NCBI GenBank assembly: GCA_045540055.1
Contig: JAZQGO010000024.1
Coordinates: 1 to 59,351, forward strand
DNA length: 59,351 bases
Direction: 5' to 3'
DNA from: SIG565 sp045540055
GTDB taxonomy: Bacteria; Bacillota; Clostridia; Oscillospirales; Acutalibacteraceae
The notes beneath the pieces are model-generated. The model saw nothing but the letters and a program-made list of their open reading frames with translations, was not told where the DNA came from and ran no database searches. This document shows positions 15,960 through 22,910 of this stretch, piece by piece. Numbering within the stretch: the stretch's first letter is position 1; every line of letters starts with the position of its first letter. Both the position numbers and the translations under genes were made by a program.

Positions 15960-17452
15960 CTAAATCCTGAATACTGAATTCTATTCCTTCCGTACAGTGC
16001 GGTGTTTTCCTTGATAATGCCCGCAAGCCAATCGTTAATGCAGTATTTGTCAATTCGCCACTGCCAGTTGTTACCTAAGGTTGAGGGAGTATTAATTCGC
16101 GCTTCGCTGCCGAGTCCTATAAAGTCGTGCATCATAAGTATGCAGGTATCGGCAACCGATGAAAGTGCGGCGCGCATCATCGCCCAGTTAAAGCCCTCGT
16201 CGTTGGTAACGTGCAGGTATTTACGTGCCATTTCGACGTCGGCCTGAGGCGCGGTTGTGGTCCAGCCAATAATGGTATCATTATCGTGGGTGCCTGTATA
16301 TACCACACAGTTGCGGGTATAATTATGCGGCAGATAGTCACTATCCTCTCTTGAATCGAAGGCAAACTGCAAAACCTTCATACCGGGGAAGCCCGAAGCG
16401 GCAAGTAATTTAAGCACCGCAGGTGTTAAAAAACCAAGGTCCTCGGCAATAATGGGTAGATTGTCGCCAAATTCTTTTTTAAGTTCTTTAAACAGATTAA
16501 TATCGGGGCCCTTCATCCATTTACCATTCTTTGCGGTATCGGAGCCATACGGTATGGCATAAAAGGATTCAAAACCACGAAAGTGGTCAATTCTGACGGT
16601 ATCGTAAATGCTGAGTGCGTGTGACAGGCGTGTTTTCCACCAGATATATCCGTCAGACTTCATCCTCTTCCAGTCGTAAAGAGGTGTGCCCCAAAGCTGA
16701 CCGTCCTCAGAAAAGGCGTCGGGCGGACAACCCGCAACCAGCCTTGGCTTTAAATCTTTTTGAAGCATAAACTGCTCAGGATTACCCCACACATCAGCCG
16801 AATCGTTGGCAACATAAATCGGTATGTCGCCGATAATGCCTATACCCCTCTCATTTGCGTAATTTTTTAATTTAAACCACTGATCATAAAACTTAAACTG
16901 AACAAATCGGTAGAAATTCATGGTGTCGCCATATGCCGCGCGCGCCTTTTCAAGCGCACTCGCCTCGCGCACACGAAGCGGCTCATCCCACTGATACCAG
17001 TCATTATCGTCATTGGCGTTTTTGAGCGCCATAAAAAGCGCATATTCATCTAGCCAATGCTTATTTCTGTCGCAAAATTCACGGTAGTCGTCATCAGGCA
17101 CAAAGCGTCTGTAGGCAATTTTGAGCATCGGTATACGGTTTTTATAAAGCTTGCCGTAATCTACCTTTGTTTCATCATCACCGAAATCAAAGGAATTAAA
17201 CTCTTCGGCTGTAAGCAGCTTTTCAGCTATCAGCATTTCGGGGTCAATAAAGTAGGGATTGCCCGCATACGATGAGAAGGACTGATATGGCGAGTCGCCG
17301 TAGTTGGTCGGATTAAGCGGCAAAAGCTGCCACCAACTCTGCCCTGCCTTCTCTAAAAAATCGACAAAGCGATATGCTTCTTTACCAAATGTACCGATAC
17401 CGCCCGACGAAGAGAGCGAAAATATCGGCATTAAAATTCCACAAGTTCTCAC
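15950..17452 (-). CDS. malQ: 4-alpha-glucanotransferase (amylomaltase, GH77)
   Basis: Transfers alpha-1,4-glucan segments between maltodextrins or to glucose; cytoplasmic, in glycogen and starch-dextrin use. 500 residues, the usual GH77 length. Start region GILMPIFSLSSSGGIGTFG is typical; catalytic nucleophile Asp289 in VRIDHFRGF, acid/base Glu337 in IIAEDLG, and third carboxylate in TGTHDNDT (about 388-393). Starts with GTG after AGGTGTACTT. Monocistronic, with its own promoter and a terminator that contains its stop codon. Confidence 0.96.
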   Translation of the reverse strand: MRTCGILMPIFSLSSSGGIGTFGKEAYRFVDFLEKAGQSWWQLLPLNPTNYGDSPYQSFSSYAGNPYFIDPEMLIAEKLLTAEEFNSFDFGDDETKVDYGKLYKNRIPMLKIAYRRFVPDDDYREFCDRNKHWLDEYALFMALKNANDDNDWYQWDEPLRVREASALEKARAAYGDTMNFYRFVQFKFYDQWFKLKNYANERGIGIIGDIPIYVANDSADVWGNPEQFMLQKDLKPRLVAGCPPDAFSEDGQLWGTPLYDWKRMKSDGYIWWKTRLSHALSIYDTVRIDHFRGFESFYAIPYGSDTAKNGKWMKGPDINLFKELKKEFGDNLPIIAEDLGFLTPAVLKLLAASGFPGMKVLQFAFDSREDSDYLPHNYTRNCVVYTGTHDNDTIIGWTTTAPQADVEMARKYLHVTNDEGFNWAMMRAALSSVADTCILMMHDFIGLGSEARINTPSTLGNNWQWRIDKYCINDWLAGIIKENTALYGRNRIQYSGFRGD

Positions 17453-17523
17453 AAGTACACCTAACCTTAAGTTTCTATTAAATAATATAACCGAAAGTGC
17501 ATTAAATAATTAGTCTGCCAAAC

Positions 17524-17553
17524 AGTATAACACATTTTAACCCATTTTGTAAA
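17524..17553 (-). promoter_or_regulatory. Promoter of malQ
   Basis: Minus-strand TTTACA (17548-17553), 18 bp, TATACT (17524-17529). Confidence 0.6.
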
Positions 17554-17624
17554 GCAATCATGACTATTACATATCTTTACAACAACCGCCGTTTGTGTTA
17601 TTCTTAATTAAAGAGGTATTATTT

Positions 17625-18767
17625 ATGAAAATGCTTATAGAATTTTATGATAAAGAGAATATTGAGAATATTTTATCTCTGTTAACTGCGACTTATGACA
17701 GGGTTGTATATTTTTGTACCGATGACTTAAACAGCGTAGCTTATTCGGTGCTTTATGATTATATTACCAGACATTTCGGCATCAGTCCCGAATTTGTTAG
17801 TATAAAGGACAGCACCTTTAAAGGAATTATAGATGTTTTTGAGTCGGTTATAAAAGACGGAGATGAAACCGAGGTTGACATTACGGGTGGCAGTGAAGTG
17901 TTTATAGCCGCTATAGGATATTTGACGGCTCAAAACACAAAAAACATTAAAATTCACAGCTTCGATATTAAGAACAGGACATATATACGCCATTACCCCA
18001 CCACAGATAAAAAAGAGATAAACCCACTGCTTCGTGTTGAAGATTTTATAACACTTTGTGGCGGTAAGATTATTGGCGGCACAGACAGGTGTCGATACTC
18101 ACTTCGTGATTCGACTATAAAAAATGAGGTGCTTAGGCTCTGGCGTGCCGTAAAGGATATCGCAAAGGATTGGAACAGGTTTTCAAGCGTACCCACGCTT
18201 AAGGATGGCAGACAGTTCGCCAAGCTGGTTGAGCAAAAAAGCGAATCGTCAATCCGCAGAATTTTATCGGCGCTCAAAAACAACCGTATAATAGACGAGC
18301 CGAAGGCTAAATATATCGGCACAAAAAAGTATTACACCTACAGATTGAACACCCCAAAGACAGTCGATTTTCTCTACGACAAGGCAGGCAACCTACTTGA
18401 AATGTACGCCTATATAGCAGCGATGGAGTGTGAGCTGTTTAACGACTGCTGTGTCGGTGTTCCGCTTGATTGGGACGGCAAGGATTCTGGTACGAGCAAC
18501 GAGATTGATTTGATTTTGACCTGCGGCTGTATACCCGTCTTTGTAAGCTGTAAAAATACGGCGGTTGAAAATGAATATCTGTATGAAATTAACACAATGA
18601 CCCACCGTTTCGGCGGCAAGTACGCAAAAACCATGATTTTATCTAACCATAAAAACCCACACCCCATAAGAGAGCGTGCTAAGGAAATGGGTATTATTTT
18701 AATAGATAATATAAACAATATGTCCTTTGAAGTGTTTAAGGAAAGGTTAATTAAGTATTTTACATAA
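17625..18767 (+). CDS. Orphan Card1/Can2-like CARF nuclease (DUF1887)
   Basis: 380-residue soluble protein. The N-terminal Rossmann-like CARF domain (about 1-125) ends strand 4 with VDITGGSEVF (84-93), the ligand-binding signature of the DUF1887 proteins. A middle segment (about 160-245) looks like a winged helix. The C-terminal PD-(D/E)xK fold has NEID (292-295), VFVSCKN (306-311), LYEINTMTHRFGGKYAK (319-335), and AKEMGIILID at the end. In type III CRISPR systems such proteins (Card1, Can2) are switched on by cyclic tetra-adenylate and cut DNA/RNA. Here the motif reads S-x-K (308-310) where the Card1 catalytic pair is E-x-K as I remember it. No cas gene or CRISPR lies in the window. I start at the ATG after AAGAGG (8-base spacing); the longer GTG frame has no ribosome site. 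Confidence 0.85.
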   Translation: MKMLIEFYDKENIENILSLLTATYDRVVYFCTDDLNSVAYSVLYDYITRHFGISPEFVSIKDSTFKGIIDVFESVIKDGDETEVDITGGSEVFIAAIGYLTAQNTKNIKIHSFDIKNRTYIRHYPTTDKKEINPLLRVEDFITLCGGKIIGGTDRCRYSLRDSTIKNEVLRLWRAVKDIAKDWNRFSSVPTLKDGRQFAKLVEQKSESSIRRILSALKNNRIIDEPKAKYIGTKKYYTYRLNTPKTVDFLYDKAGNLLEMYAYIAAMECELFNDCCVGVPLDWDGKDSGTSNEIDLILTCGCIPVFVSCKNTAVENEYLYEINTMTHRFGGKYAKTMILSNHKNPHPIRERAKEMGIILIDNINNMSFEVFKERLIKYFT

Positions 18768-18781
18768 AAAATAGGCTTGAT

Positions 18782-18808
18782 GCGGGACTTCTCATAAGGA
18801 AGTCTCGC
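18782..18808 (+). terminator. Hairpin after the CARF nuclease gene
   Basis: GCGGGACTT / AAGTCTCGC stem with one G-T pair, 15 bases past the stop codon. It lacks a T run but precedes the stronger terminator at 18826. Confidence 0.4.
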
Positions 18809-18825
18809 AGTTCTATTGTATAACG

Positions 18826-18863
18826 AAAAAGCCGATAGATTCAACTGAATCTGTCGGCTTTTA
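18826..18863. terminator. Bidirectional terminator
   Basis: Long stem AAAAAGCCGATAGATTC / GAATCTGTCGGCTTTT with one G-T pair and T runs on both strands, between convergent CARF nuclease and uvrC genes. Confidence 0.85.
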
Positions 18864-18901
18864 AACATCCTTATGACAAGCAGTCTATATAAAGTCTCTT
18901 T

Positions 18902-20722
18902 TTAATTATTTTTGAAGTATTCTATTATATTCTGTGCGGTTTTTTCACTAACGCCCTTAACGGATGTAAGTTCATCTATGTTGGCGCTGCGTATTTTAGA
19001 AAGTGTTTTAAAGCGTTTAAGCAGTGCGCCCGCCGTCACCTTGCCGACACCCTTAATCTCGGTTAAACTACTGTGCAGCATTTCGCGTGTTCTGCGTGCT
19101 TTATGAAAGCTTATGGCAAAACGGTGCACCTCATCCTGAATGGCGGTAACGAGGGTATAGGCGCGACGGTTGGCCTTGATTATAATATTTCCGCCCGTAT
19201 CGGCAATGGCGTTTGTGCGATGCTTTGAGTCCTTAACCATACCGAACACCGCAATATCAAGATTATGTGCCGACATAACCGCCTTAACAGCCGATAGCTG
19301 TCCCCTGCCGCCGTCGAGTAAAATCAAATCGGGCAGGCGTGAAAAAGCCTCATCCTCGCCCTTTTTATACTCATTGAAGCGGCGGTCAAGCACCTCTGCC
19401 ATAGAGCGATAGTCATCCTGACCGATAAAGCTTTTTATCTTGAATTTTCTATAAGCGTTCTTAAATGGGCGCCCGTCTTTAAATACTATCATACCAGCAA
19501 CATTTTCACTGCCTGCGGTGTTGGATATATCGTACGACTCGATATATCTCGGTGGATTCGGCATACCAAGCAGGTCAGCCAATTCATTGAGTGCGGCGGT
19601 TTCTATAAGACTGCGCTCGACCTTGTGGGACAGGTGCTCTGCGGCATTTTGTAAGCACATCTCAACAAGCCGCTTTCTGTCCCCTATTTTAGGGACGGTG
19701 AAAACAACATTACTACCGCGCTTGGCGGTCAACCATTCAGATAAAACTACATAATCTTCTGAATCGGCATCTATAAGAATTTCTTTGGGAATATCATCAC
19801 GCATACCATAATACTGCTGTAAAAACTCGCCGTATAGCGTTTGCCTATCAGATATACCGTCAAAGAAATAATGCTCTTGGTCGCTAAGGTGACCGTTTTT
19901 GAATATAAAAATCTGAACACAGCACATATCGCCTACCAGCGCCGTCGCAATAACATCGTGATGAAAAGACAGCGAGGTTATTACCTTTTGCTTGTCGGCA
20001 ATTCGCTTGATAGAATTTATACGGTCGCGAAGCTTTGCGGCATATTCGAAGTTAAGCTCGTCGGCAGCAGATGCCATTTTTTGCTCGAGCAATGCAATAT
20101 CGTCAGAATCGGTGCCGCCCTTTTTAATAAAACGTATGGCAGAATCGACCGCCTCATTATATTCATCTATATTTATATTGGCTTTGCAGGGTGCCATACA
20201 CAGCCCGATATGGTAATTCAGACAGGGCTTTGAATATTTATCGAAGCTTCGATTACAGTCGGGCAATTTGAATATTTTACGAGCCTGCTGGACCGACTCA
20301 CGTACAATTCGCCCCGAATTAAAGGGGCCTATATAATCGCCCTTGGCGGAGTTGTTTTTCACCGCCTCAAGCTTGCGCCATTTTTCATCGGTGACACGCA
20401 CATAGTGATAACCCTTGTCATCCTTAAGCAGAATGTTATACTTAGGCTGGTGTTGTTTTATAAGCGAATTTTCAAGAGTCAGCGCCTCAAACTCGGTGTC
20501 GCAGATGATATAATCAAAATCATCGACCTTCTCACACATTCGGCGCACCTTTTCGGTGTGGTTAGTGTTCGATCCAAAATACTGTGTTACACGGTTTTTG
20601 AGTTTCCGGGCTTTGCCGATATATATTATATTTCGCGACGCATCCTTCATAATATAAACTCCCGGCAACAACGGCAAGGCATTTGCCTTTACCTTAAGCT
20701 CGGCTTTTTTCTCAATCGACAT
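18902..20722 (-). CDS. uvrC: Excinuclease ABC subunit C
   Basis: Nuclease subunit of UvrABC nucleotide-excision repair, making both incisions around a lesion. About 606 residues. The GIY-YIG domain begins LPGVYIMKD...IIYIGKA; the UvrB-binding UVR helix pair is near residues 205-240; the UvrC RNase H-like domain contains ESYDISNTAG, LILLDGGRGQ and HRFAISFHKARR; two C-terminal helix-hairpin-helix motifs are GVGKVTAGALL and GVSEKTAQNI. All are intact. The ATG at 20722 is preferred over a GTG two codons upstream that overlaps the ribosome site. Confidence 0.97.
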   Translation of the reverse strand: MSIEKKAELKVKANALPLLPGVYIMKDASRNIIYIGKARKLKNRVTQYFGSNTNHTEKVRRMCEKVDDFDYIICDTEFEALTLENSLIKQHQPKYNILLKDDKGYHYVRVTDEKWRKLEAVKNNSAKGDYIGPFNSGRIVRESVQQARKIFKLPDCNRSFDKYSKPCLNYHIGLCMAPCKANINIDEYNEAVDSAIRFIKKGGTDSDDIALLEQKMASAADELNFEYAAKLRDRINSIKRIADKQKVITSLSFHHDVIATALVGDMCCVQIFIFKNGHLSDQEHYFFDGISDRQTLYGEFLQQYYGMRDDIPKEILIDADSEDYVVLSEWLTAKRGSNVVFTVPKIGDRKRLVEMCLQNAAEHLSHKVERSLIETAALNELADLLGMPNPPRYIESYDISNTAGSENVAGMIVFKDGRPFKNAYRKFKIKSFIGQDDYRSMAEVLDRRFNEYKKGEDEAFSRLPDLILLDGGRGQLSAVKAVMSAHNLDIAVFGMVKDSKHRTNAIADTGGNIIIKANRRAYTLVTAIQDEVHRFAISFHKARRTREMLHSSLTEIKGVGKVTAGALLKRFKTLSKIRSANIDELTSVKGVSEKTAQNIIEYFKNN

Positions 20723-20741
20723 ATCCACACCTACCTTTTTA

Positions 20742-20770
20742 TTGATTTTTTTGCCTGAATACTATATTAT
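20742..20770 (+). promoter_or_regulatory. Promoter of the small lipoprotein gene
   Basis: TTGATT (20742-20747), 17 bp, TATTAT (20765-20770). Confidence 0.6.
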
Positions 20771-20787
20771 TGTTAATGGTGATTAGA

Positions 20788-21126
20788 ATGAAAAAAATTA
20801 TTTCCTTGATATTATGCCTTTGCATACCGCTTGTTATTGTCGGTTGCGGCAAACAACAAAACAGCACCGACAAAACAGATGATATAATAATTTACCCCGA
20901 TGAAGAGGCCGAGAGAACGCTTGGCGGCTACCGTGACGATTATAACAGCAGTAGCACTACTAAAACGGGTGATGTATATTACATTGTAAATACTTCGTCA
21001 AAAAAGTTTCACATATCGTCCTGCGGCAACGCTAAGACAATACAGCAGGAACATCGCAAAACTGCGATCGACCGTCAAAAGCTTATAGACGAGGGTTACT
21101 CACCATGCGGCTCGTGTAAACCTTAA
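20788..21126 (+). CDS. Small lipoprotein with C-terminal CxxC-type domain
   Basis: 112 residues. The signal peptide MKKIISLILCLCIPLVIVGC ends in the lipobox IVGC, so the mature protein should be a lipid-anchored surface protein. A polar linker (about 21-65) leads to a compact C-terminal domain: YYIVNTSSKKFHISSC, then KTAIDRQKLIDEGYSPCGSCKP. The spacing F-H-x3-C ... G-Y-x-P-C-x2-C is a small Cys/His cluster seen at the end of various secreted Firmicute proteins next to other domains; function unknown, a metal or redox site is possible. It stands alone with its own promoter, divergent from uvrC and convergent with the M23 peptidase gene. Confidence 0.8.
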   Translation: MKKIISLILCLCIPLVIVGCGKQQNSTDKTDDIIIYPDEEAERTLGGYRDDYNSSSTTKTGDVYYIVNTSSKKFHISSCGNAKTIQQEHRKTAIDRQKLIDEGYSPCGSCKP

Positions 21127-21138
21127 AACCTTCATTAA

Positions 21139-21164
21139 AACCGCATTTCTTCTGAAATGCGGTT
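21139..21164. terminator. Bidirectional terminator
   Basis: AACCGCATTTC / GAAATGCGGTT with a TTCT loop and T runs both ways, between the lipoprotein and M23 peptidase genes. Confidence 0.85.
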
Positions 21165-21169
21165 ATTTT

Positions 21170-22540
21170 TTAAAAATAAAGATTAGGGTCGACATAATTG
21201 CCGCTAATAATAACCGAGAAATGCAGGTGCGGTCCCGTAGAGCGACCGGTTGAACCCACCTTGGCTATAACCTGACCTGGCGACACATACTCACCCACCT
21301 TCACATCAAGCGATGAACAATGCGCATACAGTGTTCTGAAGCCCGACGAGTGCTCAATGATTACACACTTACCGTAGCCGTTGTGCTTATCCGACGCCTG
21401 TATAACCTTGCCCGATGCGGCGGCAATTATGGGTGTACCCTGCTTTGCAGCTATATCAAGTCCGTTATGGTATGCCGCATTGCCTGTGAAGGGGTCGGCA
21501 CGACCACCAAAATCGGATGTAAGGTAGCCCTCAACCGGTAAAAGCAGTACGATACCGCCCGAAACACCGCTGGTAGTTCCATTTCCTATCTCAACTCGGC
21601 GCATAACCGACTTTTTAGTGACCTTCTCGCTGACAATCTTACTTGAAATCAGCTCACCGTTTTCGATTATAAGCTTGGTCTGCACCTGCTTAGAGCCGTT
21701 TTTACCCTTTTGCACAACATATTTTGCACCCTTGTACAAATCATTATTACGCTTATAATAGGTTATATACGGCACGACCTCCATTTCGGTCTGCAGACAT
21801 TCAATGCGATAGTTAAGTTTTTCCTCAAATGCGGTATAAAGACCCTGATATGAGCCGTTGGTTACAATGTCCCCTACCAGCATACAAGCTCTATCAATCT
21901 TAACCGAATTAGATACGCTGACATCGCACTTGTCATACTCAGAGTTTATATCCTCGCTTAAGGTAATACGGTCGTTTTTAAAATCCATTAAGGCGTTGTC
22001 AAACACCTCTTTACCTGCGACCGCCATAATATATTCACCGTCTATATAAACCTGATATCCATACTCGATAGTTTTAGCCGCAAGGACGACCATTTCTCTA
22101 AACTCGTCCTTATCCATACATTTCAAAAATATGTTACCGACTTTTATCTTTTCTATGCTGAAGGTGTCTAAATCATCAAGCACCTCTCTATCATCGACAA
22201 AGTCATTTTTGATGCTTTGCATAGTCGCCTCGGCCATTTCGGTACTGCGCAGATAACCAAGGTTATAGCCATTATAGGTAAGCATATAGTAATCGGTGGT
22301 AAGGCTTAAAATAACAATAATCAAAGCCGCGCAAAGCACAAGGCAACCACACCATACCGCAACCCAACGCATTTTAATGGCCTTAAGATACGGCATAGCA
22401 CATTCTTTAATGTATTTAACTTTTTTAGATAGGTTTTTAATACCGTGCTTTATGTTCGGAAGAAGGCTTTTGACGTTAGACTTAAAGCTATAAAAACCGA
22501 AGGATAAAGCATTTTTTAAAACTACTAAAAAATCTTTCAT
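21170..22540 (-). CDS. M23 family metallopeptidase with G5 domain
   Basis: Membrane-anchored cell-wall peptidase, 456 residues. The N-terminal cytoplasmic basic segment (1-57) and a single transmembrane helix (about 58-80) are followed by an extracytoplasmic middle region, a G5 domain (about 255-320, with EMEVVPYITYYKRN and SKIVSEKVTK), and the LytM/M23 domain (about 335-456): Zn ligands in HNGLDIA and HLHFSV, plus YAHCSSLDV and GSTGRSTGPH. The catalytic residues are intact, so it may cleave peptidoglycan cross-links, possibly in sporulation or division. It has its own consensus promoter upstream. Confidence 0.92.
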   Translation of the reverse strand: MKDFLVVLKNALSFGFYSFKSNVKSLLPNIKHGIKNLSKKVKYIKECAMPYLKAIKMRWVAVWCGCLVLCAALIIVILSLTTDYYMLTYNGYNLGYLRSTEMAEATMQSIKNDFVDDREVLDDLDTFSIEKIKVGNIFLKCMDKDEFREMVVLAAKTIEYGYQVYIDGEYIMAVAGKEVFDNALMDFKNDRITLSEDINSEYDKCDVSVSNSVKIDRACMLVGDIVTNGSYQGLYTAFEEKLNYRIECLQTEMEVVPYITYYKRNNDLYKGAKYVVQKGKNGSKQVQTKLIIENGELISSKIVSEKVTKKSVMRRVEIGNGTTSGVSGGIVLLLPVEGYLTSDFGGRADPFTGNAAYHNGLDIAAKQGTPIIAAASGKVIQASDKHNGYGKCVIIEHSSGFRTLYAHCSSLDVKVGEYVSPGQVIAKVGSTGRSTGPHLHFSVIISGNYVDPNLYF

Positions 22541-22574
22541 TTCAGCCTCATAAAAACAAAATTCTCACAAATAT

Positions 22575-22603
22575 AGTATATTATATATGGACTTCTTTGT
22601 CAA
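22575..22603 (-). promoter_or_regulatory. Promoter of the M23 peptidase gene
   Basis: Minus-strand TTGACA (22598-22603), 17 bp, TATACT (22575-22580). Confidence 0.8.
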
Positions 22604-22653
22604 ACCGAAAACACTAAGCTTCACAAATTGCTTGGTGTTTTATCTGTCCTCGG

Positions 22654-22675
22654 CGAACTCCCCGTTCGAATCTCC
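22654..22675 (+). other. Possible T-arm remnant of a tRNA
   Basis: The plus strand here carries CGAACTCC followed by GTTCGAATCTCC. The last 12 bases are identical to the T-arm of the tRNA-Lys encoded 60 bp away on the other strand. No complete cloverleaf can be drawn. Could be a decayed tRNA end or a mobile-element attachment scar. Confidence 0.3.
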
Positions 22676-22690
22676 TTTTGCTGCGCAAAT

Positions 22691-22728
22691 AAAAAAGACG
22701 AGACACCGAATGGTGCTTCGTCTTTTTT
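22691..22728 (-). terminator. Terminator of tRNA-Lys
   Basis: AAAAAAGACGA / TCGTCTTTTTT outer stem with an inner CACC-GAAT-GGTG hairpin, starting at the CCA end of the tRNA. Confidence 0.85.
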
Positions 22729-22803
22729 GGTGACCCATCGGAGATTCGAACTCCGGACACCTTGATTAAAAGTCAAGTGCTCTGCCAGCTGAGCTAATGG
22801 ATC
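22728..22803 (-). tRNA. tRNA-Lys (TTT)
   Basis: Acceptor GATCCAT / ATGGGTC (one T-G pair), discriminator A and encoded CCA. The anticodon loop CTTTTAA gives TTT (lysine). A perfect promoter lies 19 bp upstream. Confidence 0.95.
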
Positions 22804-22821
22804 GAAATTTGCGACTTGTAT

Positions 22822-22850
22822 ATTATATCAATCAAACACCCTATTGTCAA
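22822..22850 (-). promoter_or_regulatory. Promoter of tRNA-Lys
   Basis: Minus-strand TTGACA (22845-22850), 17 bp, TATAAT (22822-22827). Perfect consensus. Confidence 0.88.
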
Positions 22851-22872
22851 GCCTTTTCTTGAAGTTTTTTGT

Positions 22873-22899
22873 AAAGGGCGGTCTTTATGACCGCCCTTT
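22873..22899 (-). terminator. Terminator of leuS / end of the long operon
   Basis: AAAGGGCGGTC / GACCGCCCTTT with a TTTAT loop, 11 bases past the leuS stop. Confidence 0.8.
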
Positions 22900-22910
22900 T
22901 ATTATGCCTT

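Noticed and set aside
17625..18767. Complete type III CRISPR-Cas locus around the CARF nuclease
   Set aside because: Flanking genes are malQ and uvrC; no Cas10, Csm/Cmr, Cas6 or repeat array is present.
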